Positions 26,171 to 35,702 of a DNA stretch of 64,000 nt are shown piece after piece. The notes under the pieces were generated by a model, which worked only from the letters and a program-made list of their open reading frames with translations, made no database searches and was not told the DNA's origin. The stretch comes from Bacillota bacterium. Its GTDB lineage: Bacteria > Bacillota > SHA-98 > UBA4971. Within the stretch, counting starts at the first letter, position 1. Each line of letters opens with the position of its first letter. The stretch lies in contig JAAZLO010000045.1 of NCBI GenBank assembly GCA_012689375.1, positions 1 through 64,000 on the forward strand, given 5' to 3'. The translations under genes and the position numbers were made by a program.

Positions 26171-27874
26171 TTAAAAGCTGATATGCTGGATATTAGCAGG
26201 TGGAGATAACGGACTAGTCATTGATTGGGCAAAATCTAAAAGATCCGGGTGTGAATTTTGTATTGTCGTAGCAATATTTACTGCCTCCTCGATTTTAGTT
26301 ATAGGGAGGACTTTAATATCATTCCTACACATGAATATTTCTTGACAATTCTCTTTGGGAATTATTACCCTTTTGATTCCTGCCCTGGCTGCAGCTTCCA
26401 CTTTTGCGACTACTCCCCCCACTGATCTGATTTCCCCCAGGATTGATACCTCCCCTGTCATGGCGAGCCTGTTATCTATCGGATGCCCGGTAATTGCAGA
26501 ATAAACTGCTGTTACAATAGCTATTCCTGCAGAAGGACCGTCTAACGTGAGACCTCCGGGGAAGTTTATATGGATATCGTAATCTTCGGGTTTTAAAGAA
26601 AAGAATCTCCTTAAGATAGTAATTACATTTTCCACTGACCCCCTGACCATACTCTTTTTCTTTATTGTTCTACCCCGGCCTGCCAATTCTTCTTCATCGA
26701 CAAGGCCGGTAGCAATTAGCCGGCCCCTGCCCTCCCTGACCGGGATTGCCACTGCTTCAATTTCTACCAATGAACCGGTATTGGGACCGTGTATTGCAAG
26801 GCCGTTTACATAGCCTACCCGAGGGTTCACAGGGGCCTCAACTTTGTGACGGGGACAATATTGGCCTGCATTTACCACCCATTCCACGTCTTTCTTAGAA
26901 ATTACGGAACTTCCTGAGGACATACATGATCCTCCGGCTATCTGAAGAATATTAACGGCATCCCGCCCGTTCTTTGCATATTTTTTAATAACGTCAAGTG
27001 CCTCATGTTCTAATCTAAACCCTGCTTTATTTGCAGCACCTGAAGCTATTATCCCGACTTCTTCTTCAGTAAGAGATTTGAAGAAGACCTCGATACATCT
27101 AGATCTTATCGCGGCCGGGATTTCCTCTGGAACTCTAGTCGTGGCACTTACCAATCTGAAATCAGCAGGGAGACCATTTTGAAATATATCGTGAATATGT
27201 TGGGGAATGCCTGGATCTTCCGAGTTATAATATGCACTTTCTAAAAACACTTTTCTGTCTTCCAGTACCTTTAAGAGCTTATTAATTTGGATTGGGTGAA
27301 GCTCCCCAATTTCATCAATAAACAATATGCCTCCGTGTGCTTTTGTCACAGCACCCGGTTTCGGTTGGGGGATTCCGGCCATTCCCATTGCTCCTGCCCC
27401 CTGATAAATAGGATCATGAACTGAACCTATAAGAGGATCTGCAATTCCCCTGTCATCAAATCTTGATGTAGTCCCGTCCACCTCAACGAATTTTGCCATA
27501 TGTTTAAAGGGAGATCCGGGATTACGTTTGGCTTCCTCCAATACAACTCTGGCTGCTGCAGTTTTTCCCACTCCCGGAGGGCCATACAAAATAACGTGCT
27601 GTGGATTTGATCCGCAAAGAGCAGCCCGCAAAGCCCTCAGGCCTTCTTCCTGTCCGATAATTTCTTTAAGTGAACTTGGCCTGGTCTTTTCCGATAATGG
27701 CTCTGTCAATGATACACTCCGCAATTTTCGGAGTTTATCCATTTCTTTTCGAGACTCACGATCCACTGCCACCTTACCACCTTGCTGGGTTCGCATCATA
27801 TTCCAAAAATACATTCCGATAATCGCAGCAAAAAATAGGTTAATCAAACCTAAAATACCGTTGGAAAAGTCCAT
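26171..27874 (-). CDS. lonB: ATP-dependent protease LonB
   Basis: Membrane-anchored Lon-type protease known in spore-forming Firmicutes, where it acts in the forespore. I chose the ATG at 27874, giving 567 residues that begin MDFSNGILGLINLFFAAIIGMYFWNMM, one N-terminal membrane segment as in Bacillus LonB; extending back to 28078 would run through the clpX terminator. Then come a helical stretch RESRKEMDKLRKLRSVSLTEPLSEKTRP, AAA+ motifs GPPGVGKTAAARVVLEEA and ILFIDEIGELHP, and the protease domain with Ser448 (LDGPSAG) and Lys491 (GGVVAKVEAAARAG). The N-terminal LON domain of LonA is absent, as expected. The presence of lonB supports a spore-former lineage. Confidence 0.95.
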   Translation of the reverse strand: MDFSNGILGLINLFFAAIIGMYFWNMMRTQQGGKVAVDRESRKEMDKLRKLRSVSLTEPLSEKTRPSSLKEIIGQEEGLRALRAALCGSNPQHVILYGPPGVGKTAAARVVLEEAKRNPGSPFKHMAKFVEVDGTTSRFDDRGIADPLIGSVHDPIYQGAGAMGMAGIPQPKPGAVTKAHGGILFIDEIGELHPIQINKLLKVLEDRKVFLESAYYNSEDPGIPQHIHDIFQNGLPADFRLVSATTRVPEEIPAAIRSRCIEVFFKSLTEEEVGIIASGAANKAGFRLEHEALDVIKKYAKNGRDAVNILQIAGGSCMSSGSSVISKKDVEWVVNAGQYCPRHKVEAPVNPRVGYVNGLAIHGPNTGSLVEIEAVAIPVREGRGRLIATGLVDEEELAGRGRTIKKKSMVRGSVENVITILRRFFSLKPEDYDIHINFPGGLTLDGPSAGIAIVTAVYSAITGHPIDNRLAMTGEVSILGEIRSVGGVVAKVEAAARAGIKRVIIPKENCQEIFMCRNDIKVLPITKIEEAVNIATTIQNSHPDLLDFAQSMTSPLSPPANIQHISF

Positions 27875-27945
27875 ACAAAAGCCGCTCCATTTCTTATAAG
27901 TCTCATTTGTATTATGTCCACCGGATTTTCTGTTAAGCATAGTGC

Positions 27946-27985
27946 TAAAAAGAGAATCAGGCCCAGCAAAAGCTGAGCCTGATTC
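27946..27985 (-). terminator. Intrinsic terminator after clpX
   Basis: On the minus strand AATCAGGCTCAGC pairs fully with GCTGGGCCTGATT (one G-T pair) around TTTT, and CTCTTTTT follows. Stem 27954-27985. It lies about 25 bases after the clpX stop and before the lonB start, so lonB expression needs read-through or its own promoter. Confidence 0.85.
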
Positions 27986-28010
27986 ATAATGTTTCTGATA
28001 TTTATATAGT

Positions 28011-29273
28011 TTATGCGGTTTCTTCCCGTTTCTTTGTTTTTCGCTCCTGGAGCACCATTGCTGGTTGTGCCCCATCATTTATTGTTTCCGGCGTTAGCAT
28101 AACCTTCTTTACATCTTGCCTTGACGGTATATCATACATAATATCAAGCATAATCTTTTCCATAATGGAGCGGAGCCCGCGTGCCCCGGTATTTAAGGCC
28201 ATCGCTTTCCTGGCTACCGCCATCAACGCTTCATCAGGAATTTCCAGCTCAACATTATCAAGTTCAAACATTTTTTTGTACTGCTTTGTCAGGGCATTTC
28301 TTGGCTCTGTAAGTATTCTTACAAGGGTATCTTCGCCAAGAGCATCTAAGACAACCACTACAGGAAGCCTTCCTATAAACTCAGGGATAAGCCCAAATTT
28401 AAGTAGATCCTCAGGCATAATCCGCCGTAAAACATCTCCTATATTCATATCTACCTTGGGCCTTACTTCGGCGCCAAACCCCAGCACTGATTTACCGACC
28501 CGGCTGTTGATAATCTTTTCCAGACCATCAAAGGCCCCTCCACATATGAATAAGATGTTTGTAGTGTTAATCTGAATAAACTCCTGATGAGGATGTTTTC
28601 TCCCGCCTTGCGGCGGTACACTGGCCATAGTACCTTCAAGGATTTTTAAGAGTGCTTGTTGCACACCTTCCCCGGAAACATCCCGGGTTATTGAGGGGTT
28701 TTCTGATTTTCTAGCAATTTTATCCACCTCATCAATGTAGACAATACCCCTTTCAGCTTTTTCAATATCATAATCAGCCGCTTGAATCAGCCTCAGGAGA
28801 ATGTTTTCTACATCTTCACCGACATACCCAGCTTCAGTAAGGGATGTTGCATCTGAAATAGCAAAGGGCACATTTAAAATTCTAGCTAATGTCTGGGCAA
28901 GCAATGTTTTCCCGACCCCGGTCGGACCAAGGAGGAGAATATTACTCTTTTGGAGCTCCACATCATCCACCCGGGTATTTGCCCCTATACGCTTGTAATG
29001 GTTATACACTGCGACAGCAAGAGTTTTCTTAGCCTCTTCCTGACCGATAACATATTGATCAAGGATCTCCTTAATCTCCCTGGGTTTCGGGATATTGCAT
29101 AGTTCAATCTCGGCTTCCTCACCTAGCTCCTCTTCGATGATTTCGTTACATAATTCTATACATTCATCGCATATATAAACGCCTGGTCCTGCTATTAGTT
29201 TTTTGACTTGATCCTGGGTTTTACCACAAAATGAGCATTTGGGTTGACCCCTCTCATCGCCGAACCTGAACAT
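28011..29273 (-). CDS. clpX: ATP-dependent Clp protease ATP-binding subunit ClpX
   Basis: AAA+ unfoldase that feeds substrates into ClpP. The 420-residue protein has the N-terminal zinc-binding domain with Cys13, Cys16, Cys35 and Cys38, Walker A GPTGVGKT (116-123), Walker [14 protein letters not shown] (about 178-190), and a ClpP-docking loop in which VLGFGA takes the place of IGF. The C-terminal sensor-2 region is [21 protein letters not shown]. The ATG at 29273 is 11 bases after the clpP stop, with TAGGGGGTGG upstream. A strong terminator follows the gene. Confidence 0.98.
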   Translation of the reverse strand: MFRFGDERGQPKCSFCGKTQDQVKKLIAGPGVYICDECIELCNEIIEEELGEEAEIELCNIPKPREIKEILDQYVIGQEEAKKTLAVAVYNHYKRIGANTRVDDVELQKSNILLLGPTGVGKTLLAQTLARILNVPFAISDATSLTEAGYVGEDVENILLRLIQAADYDIEKAERGIVYIDEVDKIARKSENPSITRDVSGEGVQQALLKILEGTMASVPPQGGRKHPHQEFIQINTTNILFICGGAFDGLEKIINSRVGKSVLGFGAEVRPKVDMNIGDVLRRIMPEDLLKFGLIPEFIGRLPVVVVLDALGEDTLVRILTEPRNALTKQYKKMFELDNVELEIPDEALMAVARKAMALNTGARGLRSIMEKIMLDIMYDIPSRQDVKKVMLTPETINDGAQPAMVLQERKTKKREETA

Positions 29274-29284
29274 CCAACCACCCC

Positions 29285-29869
29285 CTATTTCCTGGGATCA
29301 AATATTTCATCGATAATACCGTATTCCTTTGCTTCCGGAGCAGACATGAAAAAATTCCTATCAGTATCCCCAATTATCTTTTTTATAGATTGACCGGAGT
29401 GTTTTGATAATATCTCCTGGGTTACCTCCCTCAACCGAACGATTTCCCTTGCTTGAATTTCAATATCGGTGGCTTGACCCTGGGCTCCCCCCAGCGGTTG
29501 ATGAATCATAACTCTGGAATATGGCAAGCCGAACCTTTTGCCCTTAGCTCCCGCAGCAAGCAATAATGCACCCATGCTGGCAGCCATCCCAATACAAGTG
29601 GTAGCTACATCAGGTTTGACGTATTGCATTGTATCGTAAATAGCAAGACCTGCAGTTACTACGCCCCCGGGGCTGTTAATGTAGAGGTTTACATCTTTTT
29701 CCGGGTCTTCTCCCTGCAGAAAAAGGAGTTGTGCAATTACCAGATTTGCCGTAGTATCATCTATTGGCCCCCCCAAAAAGATGATCCTGTCTTTAAGCAG
29801 CCTGGAATATATATCGTAAGCACGCTCTCCCCGACTTGTCTGTTCAACTACCATAGGAATAAGGTTCAC
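29285..29869 (-). CDS. clpP: ATP-dependent Clp protease proteolytic subunit, with Asn172 at the catalytic Asp position
   Basis: Tetradecameric serine protease core that pairs with ClpX and ClpC/ClpE-type ATPases. The 194-residue protein aligns without gaps to Staphylococcus and Bacillus ClpP. The nucleophile Ser98 (GMAASMG) and His123 (VMIHQPLGG) are present, but the third triad residue is Asn172: the codons read [10 protein letters not shown] where the family has DTDRD, and the codon is clearly AAT. An Asn172 triad is known, as I recall, in Listeria ClpP1, where it lowers activity. The start is a GTG at 29869 behind GGGAGGATGG. It lies between tig and clpX. Whether the genome encodes a second ClpP cannot be seen here. 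Confidence 0.95.
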   Translation of the reverse strand: MNLIPMVVEQTSRGERAYDIYSRLLKDRIIFLGGPIDDTTANLVIAQLLFLQGEDPEKDVNLYINSPGGVVTAGLAIYDTMQYVKPDVATTCIGMAASMGALLLAAGAKGKRFGLPYSRVMIHQPLGGAQGQATDIEIQAREIVRLREVTQEILSKHSGQSIKKIIGDTDRNFFMSAPEAKEYGIIDEIFDPRK

Positions 29870-29899
29870 GGATATCCATCCTCCCTAACGCTTATTAGT

Positions 29900-31195
29900 C
29901 TACCCCCCTTGAGCAAACTCACCTAAGCGCTTTCTGGTTTTCTCTTTAATTATTGCATTTTCTATTTGCTTAATACGTCCTGATTGTATAAGTAGTTCCT
30001 TCATATCTTCAAATGAAGATTCCTTATAGTTTGCAATTATCCGGATTCTGTCATCAATTTCGTTGTCTGCAGCCTCGAGCCCTTCAGCCTTTGCAATGGC
30101 ATCCAAGACCAGATCCGCCTTTACAACGGCATATGCATCATCCCGGTAATTATCCCGTAAGTCTTCCTTGTCAAATCCACATGATTCAAGGTATCCTTCC
30201 ATGGTCAGACCCTGTTCAACAAGGGTAGATTCAAGGTTGTTCAATGTACCGTCTATTTGCCTCTCTACAAGTATTTCCGGGACATCGACCTCAGTCTCCT
30301 TACTAATTTCGTCTATTACCTTATTTATATACTCAATTTCAAGACGTTTTTTTATTGAGTCTTCGAGATTTTCCCGAATTGCCTGCCTCATAGCATTTAT
30401 ATCCTGAAAATCCCCAAATGCTTTCGCGAATTCATCATTTACTTCAGGGAGCTCCTTTTTCCGGATACCATCAATCTTAATCTTAACTAGTACCTGCTTG
30501 CCTGCATATTCCTTTTGATGGAACCCTTCCGGGAGTGTTGCTTCAATCTCGGTTTCATCGTTTATTTTTAAGCCTGTTACACCCCTGCTGATACCAAGAA
30601 AATCGGCTTTATCGTCACCTGCTTCAACAAGAATAGAATCATCACCGATACCTAAATCAATAGTTTGGCCTTCAAAGGTAACATTGATTTTGGCCAAAAC
30701 AAAATCATGATCAGCAACAGTATCATGATCAACCGGAACGAGAGTTGCTTGGTTTTCCCGGAAGATTTGAATTTGTTTATCTACATCTTCATCGCTAACT
30801 TCGGGCATCTCTTTTTCCACACGTATTTGCCTGTAATCCGGTAATTTAATTTCAGGCCTCACCAGCACCTTTGCAGTTAACTTAATAGGTTTGCCTTCCT
30901 CAGCCTCGGTGATCTTAAGATCGGGTTCATCCAAGGGATCAATCCCTGTTGCTTCTACTGCCTCAACATATACTTCCGGTATAAGATTTTTTAATGCATC
31001 CTCAATGAGAGTTTCTTTTCCTATACGCATTTCTAAAATTTGTTTTGGGACTTTTCCCTTTCTAAAACCGGGTACCCTGACTTGACGTGAGAACTTACTA
31101 TAACTCTCATCCAAGAACCCCCGGAATCTACTTTCCCCAACTTCAATGGATAGATGAGCGAAACTGTTTTCCAGCTTCTCCACTGTTGCTTTCAC
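29900..31195 (-). CDS. tig: Trigger factor
   Basis: Ribosome-bound chaperone and peptidyl-prolyl isomerase that meets nascent chains. The 431-residue protein begins MKATVEKLENSFAHLSIEVG and contains the ribosome-docking signature GFRKGKVPKQILEMRIGKE (about 43-61, the family GFRxGKxP motif), the FKBP-type PPIase domain with DHDFVLAKINVTFEGQTID (about 162-180), and a long helical C-terminal cradle. The GTG start at 31195 follows GGGGTGGAC. First gene of the tig-clpP-clpX run; clpP starts 30 bases after it. The upstream region has an AT-rich stretch (about 31260-31290) that may hold its promoter, but no clear -35 box was found. Confidence 0.97.
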   Translation of the reverse strand: MKATVEKLENSFAHLSIEVGESRFRGFLDESYSKFSRQVRVPGFRKGKVPKQILEMRIGKETLIEDALKNLIPEVYVEAVEATGIDPLDEPDLKITEAEEGKPIKLTAKVLVRPEIKLPDYRQIRVEKEMPEVSDEDVDKQIQIFRENQATLVPVDHDTVADHDFVLAKINVTFEGQTIDLGIGDDSILVEAGDDKADFLGISRGVTGLKINDETEIEATLPEGFHQKEYAGKQVLVKIKIDGIRKKELPEVNDEFAKAFGDFQDINAMRQAIRENLEDSIKKRLEIEYINKVIDEISKETEVDVPEILVERQIDGTLNNLESTLVEQGLTMEGYLESCGFDKEDLRDNYRDDAYAVVKADLVLDAIAKAEGLEAADNEIDDRIRIIANYKESSFEDMKELLIQSGRIKQIENAIIKEKTRKRLGEFAQGG

Positions 31196-31530
31196 TTATG
31201 TCCACCCCACCGTCAAACTCTGAATGCTTGGTCCCCGATTACAGACGGGAAACAAGGACTTATTTATAATAACATACAATTTGAAGAAATACATGAGCAC
31301 CAAAAATAATGCCCCGGTAGGCAGCCATATTGGATCCGCCGAGGCAACGATCCTGACAATCTAAACCCAATTATCTGATAATAGTTTACCATGTGACAAT
31401 CCTTTTTGTAAAGGCTCATGAATTGGGGAAATTCCGATAAATATATCGAATCTTCGGAGTGTCAGTCTTTGTATCCCTTGTACCGGCGATCCTTTTAAAC
31501 TATCGGAAAAATAAGGCGAAATACCCGGCA
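31196..31530. other. Intergenic region upstream of tig
   Basis: With 31531-31631 this is a 436-base gene-free stretch between divergent tig and tRNA-His. A 72-codon minus-strand frame (31361-31579) has no ribosome binding site and no recognisable homology, so I do not call it a gene. The AT-rich segment near 31260-31290 probably contains the tig promoter. No conserved RNA was recognised. Confidence 0.4.
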
Positions 31531-31538
31531 TTGACGCC

Positions 31539-31567
31539 TTGACGTGCCAAGACTTGTGTGCTATTCT
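31539..31567 (+). promoter_or_regulatory. Predicted promoter for tRNA-His
   Basis: TTGACG (31539-31544) and TATTCT (31562-31567) are 17 bases apart, about 65 bases before the tRNA. A second -10-like TATAAT (31610-31615) with a weak TTTCAA (31587-31592) 17 bases upstream lies closer to the gene and could be an alternative. Confidence 0.65.
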
Positions 31568-31631
31568 GTAAATACTCACAGACTGGTTTCAATGATTCCG
31601 GGTAACAATTATAATAATTAATAATTTAAGT

Positions 31632-31708
31632 GGTAGGTGTAGCTCAACGGTGAGAGCGCTGGACTGTGGCTCCAGAGGTTGCGGGTTCAAATCCCGTCAT
31701 CTACCCCA
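31632..31708 (+). tRNA. tRNA-His (GTG anticodon)
   Basis: A full cloverleaf is visible. The acceptor strand GTAGGTG (31633-31639) pairs with CATCTAC (31698-31704). The extra G at 31632 faces discriminator C at 31705, the G-1:C73 identity pair of histidine tRNA. The anticodon stem CTGGA/TCCAG encloses loop CTGTGGC with anticodon GTG. The T arm is GCGGGTTCAAATCCCGT. CCA is encoded in the DNA (31706-31708). It is the only RNA gene found here and lies on the plus strand. A TTTTTT run directly follows. Confidence 0.96.
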
Positions 31709-31760
31709 TTTTTTATCCTAATCGCTCCCACCTTTAAAGATTCTATTTTTTAATATGGGT

Positions 31761-32999
31761 TTATTCCTTCGATTGTGGAAGGATTTGGTTAAGGATTATC
31801 CCCAGAATAGCCGCAAGCCCCATCCCGCCTAATTGGGCATTTCCCCAAAGAGTAATCATTGCACCACCTATGCCTACAACTAAAATCACGCTGGCGATAA
31901 AGAGATTCCTGGAATCCTTCAAATCAACGTGATTTTCTACCATGGTTCTCACACCTACAGCTGCAATGAGCCCAAATAATACAATGGAAATACCTCCGAT
32001 AACAGGATCGGGAATTGTTTGAATGGCTGCACCGAGCTTAGCTACGAATGCCAACAGGATCGCAATAACTGCAGCTACTCTCATTACCTGGGGCTTCCAC
32101 ACCCTTGTCAAAGCCAAGACACCTGTGTTTTCAGAATATGTAGTATTCGCAGGACCGCCAATCAGCGCTGCAATTGACGTGGCAATACCGTCCCCCAGGA
32201 GCGTCCTTGTTAAGCCAGGATCTTTTACAAAGTCGTCTTCCACTGTTGCACCTACGGCAAGTATATCTCCTACGTGCTCCACCATGGTTGCAATAGCTGC
32301 AGGAGCGATAATCCCGATAGCTGCCGCATCAAATACAGGAAGCGAAAACTCAGGTATTCCTATCCATGCTGCTTGTACTATCGGAGCCGTATCTACATTC
32401 CCCGTTAATAAACAAATTATATAGCCGATGATAATCCCTGAAATTACAGGTAACAACCGAAAAAACCCTTTGACGTAGAGGTTAACAATTGCCACCGTAA
32501 CCAGGACAACCAGTGCTATCGGCCAATTTTGACTTGCACTTTGAATTGCAGTGGGAGCCAAATTTAATCCTATTACCATAATAACGGGTCCTGTGACTAC
32601 CGGTGGAAGGATCCGTTTCATAAATTCAGGACCCAGAAAGTGGATTAAGATTCCAAAAACAACATAGATCAGTCCCGCTACAATAATTCCTCCCTGGGCT
32701 GCAGGGATTCCTTTACTTGTAACTACAAAAGCCACCGGCGCAATAAATGCAAAGGATGAGCCTAGAAATACCGGGACTCTCCCTTTTGTAACAAAATGGA
32801 ACCATAGGGTACCAATCCCTGCAGTGAATAAGGCTACACTGATATTAAAGCCGGTTAGGAGAGGAACGAGAACTGTAGCACCAAACATAGTAAACGCATG
32901 TTGTAATCCTAATAAAAGCATTTGATGCGTAGGTAAATCATCTCCGTGTCTTATCGGCCCCATAGATACTGTTTCCGTTGTTGAACGGGTTTTGTCCAT
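31761..32999 (-). CDS. Uracil/xanthine permease family transporter (UraA-like)
   Basis: NCS2-family nucleobase permease; the sequence is closest to uracil:proton symporters. About 12 to 14 hydrophobic segments run through 412 residues. Family blocks: LGLQHAFTMFGATVLVPLLTGFNISVALFTAGIGTLWFHFV near the N-terminus, PVFLGSSFAFIAPV, and the conserved PANTTYSENTGVLALTRV stretch (about 260-280). I chose the ATG at 32999 with GGGAGG seven bases upstream; the earlier ATG at 33017 lies at or before that site. It is the last gene of a run after lpd. No PyrR attenuator or other leader element was seen in the 91 bases upstream. Confidence 0.9.
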   Translation of the reverse strand: MDKTRSTTETVSMGPIRHGDDLPTHQMLLLGLQHAFTMFGATVLVPLLTGFNISVALFTAGIGTLWFHFVTKGRVPVFLGSSFAFIAPVAFVVTSKGIPAAQGGIIVAGLIYVVFGILIHFLGPEFMKRILPPVVTGPVIMVIGLNLAPTAIQSASQNWPIALVVLVTVAIVNLYVKGFFRLLPVISGIIIGYIICLLTGNVDTAPIVQAAWIGIPEFSLPVFDAAAIGIIAPAAIATMVEHVGDILAVGATVEDDFVKDPGLTRTLLGDGIATSIAALIGGPANTTYSENTGVLALTRVWKPQVMRVAAVIAILLAFVAKLGAAIQTIPDPVIGGISIVLFGLIAAVGVRTMVENHVDLKDSRNLFIASVILVVGIGGAMITLWGNAQLGGMGLAAILGIILNQILPQSKE

Positions 33000-33090
33000 T
33001 ATTTTTCCTCCCTTCATTCCGAATTGCTATGCCACAAATTATTTAGAACACAATAGACGGATAAATATACCGGCCTTTATAATTCCGTCA

Positions 33091-34470
33091 TTACATGTGT
33101 ATTGATTTTCCATGTACTGCCTCAGCCGCCTCTGCCAATGCTTCTGCAAGGGTGGGGTGAGCATGTATAGTATCTACAAATTCCTCTACGGTCAATTGAG
33201 TGCGTACTGCCAATGTAGGTTCAGGAATGAGATCTGTCGCATTCGGCCCTACGATGTGTACCCCAAGTATTACATCAGTTTCCGCATCTGCAATGATCTT
33301 GACAAACCCATCAGTCTGTCCTATAGCTAAGGCTTTACCGCTGGCCCTGAATGGGAACTTACCTATTTTGACTTCACGGCCTGATTCCTTAATTTGATTT
33401 TCATTTAACCCGACACCTGCAACCTCAGGCATAGTAAATATTGCGCTGGGCACAGCAGTATATGTCATACGCTTTTTATCGCCTGCAATATTATGGGCAG
33501 CAACCATACCCTCGTAGGATGCGACATGTGCAAGCATAATGTTACCTACCACATCACCGATTCCATATACTCCGGGAATGTTTGTTTCCATTTTATCATT
33601 TACCATAATCTCCCCGCGGTTGTTGGTTTCTATCCCCAGCTCCCTGATACCAATCCCTTCGGAATTTACCTGGCGTCCTACAGATAAAAGTGCTTTATCC
33701 GTAATGATTACTTCCCCTGTATCCAGGGAGGCCTTAGCCTTCCCGTCTGCTTCCGTGATCTTTTCAATTTTCACACCACATTTAACATCAATACCATGGT
33801 TTTTTAAAGACGATTCGACCGCTGAAGAAACATCCGGATCCTCCATAGGAAGTACGGTAGGCATAATATCAACAACAGTAACTTCACTGCCAAGGCTTGC
33901 AAATATGAAAGCCAACTCACATCCTATAACACCGCCGCCGACAACAAGTAAGGTATCAGGTACATCTGAAAAGTCCAAGGCTTCATCACTGGTAATAATA
34001 GTATTTCCGTTATATCCGAACGTCGGAAACAACAAGGGTCTTGATCCTGTAGCAATTATTATGGATTCCGCTTTTATTTCGGAGGTACCGTTCTTTGAAT
34101 CCACCATAATCATTTCAGGTGAATGCAGCCTGCCTGTACCCTCCACGACGTCTACCTTTCCCCTTTTCAAAAGGTAGCCCACACCGGCCCTGAGACGGGA
34201 TACTATTTTATTTTTTCTTGCAATCATTTTACTAAAATTAGCAGATACATCTTTTGCTTCCACACCAAATTCTGTAAGCCTTTGCGCCAGTGTAAACGCT
34301 TCAACACTTGCAATCAAGGCTTTTGTAGGAATACATCCCCTGTTAAGACATGTTCCTCCAAGCTGATCTTTTTCAACAAGGCATACGTTTTGCCCTAATT
34401 GGGCTGCTCTGATAGCTGCAACATATCCTCCCGGTCCTGCGCCAAGCACAGCAACATCATATTTTGACAC
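33091..34470 (-). CDS. lpdA: Dihydrolipoyl dehydrogenase
   Basis: Flavoprotein that reoxidises dihydrolipoamide with NAD+, the E3 part of 2-oxoacid dehydrogenase or glycine cleavage systems. The 459-residue protein has the FAD-binding AVLGAGPGGYVAAIRAAQLG, the redox-active disulfide in GGTCLNRGCIPTK (about 37-49), an NAD-binding VVGGGVIGCELAFIFASLG (about 172-190), GIGDVVG, and the C-terminal HAHPTLAEALAEA with the catalytic His-Glu pair. The GTG at 34470 with AAGGGAG nine bases upstream is preferred over the ATG at 34491. No E1, E2 or gcv genes are nearby, so its partner complex is unknown. Confidence 0.95.
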   Translation of the reverse strand: MSKYDVAVLGAGPGGYVAAIRAAQLGQNVCLVEKDQLGGTCLNRGCIPTKALIASVEAFTLAQRLTEFGVEAKDVSANFSKMIARKNKIVSRLRAGVGYLLKRGKVDVVEGTGRLHSPEMIMVDSKNGTSEIKAESIIIATGSRPLLFPTFGYNGNTIITSDEALDFSDVPDTLLVVGGGVIGCELAFIFASLGSEVTVVDIMPTVLPMEDPDVSSAVESSLKNHGIDVKCGVKIEKITEADGKAKASLDTGEVIITDKALLSVGRQVNSEGIGIRELGIETNNRGEIMVNDKMETNIPGVYGIGDVVGNIMLAHVASYEGMVAAHNIAGDKKRMTYTAVPSAIFTMPEVAGVGLNENQIKESGREVKIGKFPFRASGKALAIGQTDGFVKIIADAETDVILGVHIVGPNATDLIPEPTLAVRTQLTVEEFVDTIHAHPTLAEALAEAAEAVHGKSIHM

Positions 34471-34541
34471 ATTAACACGCTCCCTTATCAATTATGATTT
34501 GGCCCATACTGTTCCGAGGGAATCCTTTAATCCACTGCAAT

Positions 34542-35702
34542 CTAAAAGGGATCCCATACTTCGTAGCGGTAAATACGGGGAACACGCCCGCTTATACCAC
34601 ATAAAACATCATGGGCCACTGTTCCGATTTTTTCTGCAATCTCCTCCGCGGTTATTTCTTTGGTCCCTTGCTTACCTATAATAATAGCCTCGTTCCCCAT
34701 ATGCACATCAGCATCGCCTACGCATACCATACATTCATCCATGCATACTCTCCCTACCACCGGGAATCTGTTTCCTTTGATGATCACTTCCCCACAATTG
34801 GAAAGGGCCCGCGGAAAACCATCTGCGTATCCAATGGGTAATGTTACAATAGTGGATTCCTTATGTGTAATATAAGTACCACCATACCCTATAGGAGTGC
34901 CCGCAGGGCACCTTTTTACAAAGCCCACTTTCGTTCTGATAGATAAAGCAGGAACAATACCTATTTCAGCTTTAATTTGATCCGCTCTCTCTCCATACAA
35001 AGGAGTAAATCCGTACATAAAAATTCCGGGCCTCACAATATCTAACCTTGCCTCAGGAGTAGTTATCGCAGCCACACTATTGGCTGCATGGTAATATTTC
35101 GCTTGAATGCCGTTACGCCTAAGAGCCTCTGTTGCATCATTAAACAGGGAAAGTTGTTTATACAAAAAAGTCTTATCCTCTTCTTCGGCAGTGGCTAAGT
35201 GTGTAAAAAGGCCTTCGATCTCAATATTTGGAAGCATAGCAATATGCTTAACGAAATTTACTGTTTGGTCCGGGTGAAGGCCTATGCGGCCCATGCCTGT
35301 ATCTATCTTTATATGACACTTAGCCCTTTTTCCCTCCTTGACGGCTGCGTTGGATAAGGCTTCTGCAAATTCGTAAGTAGCTACTGTACATGAGAGGTTA
35401 TAACGCAAGGCTGCCTGGGCCTGGGCGGGGAACAACTGTGCAACAACTAAAATCGGGGCAATAATCCCCGATTTTCTTAGGGCTATACCTTCCTCAATCA
35501 ACGCAACCCCCAACCAGCTTGCTCCGTTATCCAATGCTGTACGTGCCACCGGTATCACACCATGGCCGTATGCATCAGCCTTTACAATACCTAAGATTTC
35601 GCAATCCGGTCCTGTCACCTTACGAATAGCCTGTATATTATGGGCTATACACGCAAGATTAATTTGGGCTACAGTGGGCCTATCCCGGCGTCCGTCCCAC
35701 AT
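34542..35702 (-). CDS. alr: Alanine racemase
   Basis: PLP enzyme that interconverts L- and D-alanine for peptidoglycan. The 386-residue protein has the PLP lysine in GIVKADAYGHG (about 38-48), the catalytic tyrosine region GYGGTYITHKES (about 265-276), and RVCMDECMVCVG near residue 310. The ATG at 35702 has GAAAGGGGCG upstream; an ATG at 35720 is also possible. Either start overlaps the end of nnr, by 23 bases for the chosen one, suggesting coupled translation. Downstream neighbour is lpdA after 71 bases. Confidence 0.96.
   Translation of the reverse strand: MWDGRRDRPTVAQINLACIAHNIQAIRKVTGPDCEILGIVKADAYGHGVIPVARTALDNGASWLGVALIEEGIALRKSGIIAPILVVAQLFPAQAQAALRYNLSCTVATYEFAEALSNAAVKEGKRAKCHIKIDTGMGRIGLHPDQTVNFVKHIAMLPNIEIEGLFTHLATAEEEDKTFLYKQLSLFNDATEALRRNGIQAKYYHAANSVAAITTPEARLDIVRPGIFMYGFTPLYGERADQIKAEIGIVPALSIRTKVGFVKRCPAGTPIGYGGTYITHKESTIVTLPIGYADGFPRALSNCGEVIIKGNRFPVVGRVCMDECMVCVGDADVHMGNEAIIIGKQGTKEITAEEIAEKIGTVAHDVLCGISGRVPRIYRYEVWDPF

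Noticed and set aside
27875..28078. Extension of LonB upstream of the membrane segment
   Set aside because: It runs through the clpX terminator hairpin and into the clpX coding end; Bacillus LonB starts at the equivalent of 27874.
26045..31330. CIRCE or CtsR operators for the clp/lon genes
   Set aside because: Neither TTAGCACTC-N9-GAGTGCTAA nor a tandem GGTCAAA-type heptad was seen in the intergenic gaps.
31361..31579. Open frame of 72 codons on the minus strand in the tig-tRNA gap
   Set aside because: No ribosome binding site, no recognisable protein, and it covers the likely tRNA promoter.
31632..31708. tRNA-His as an integration site
   Set aside because: No duplicated tRNA 3' end, integrase or change in gene character was seen on either side.
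33000..33090. PyrR-type attenuator before the uracil permease
   Set aside because: The gap has no terminator hairpin and no PyrR-binding loop sequence that I can recognise.
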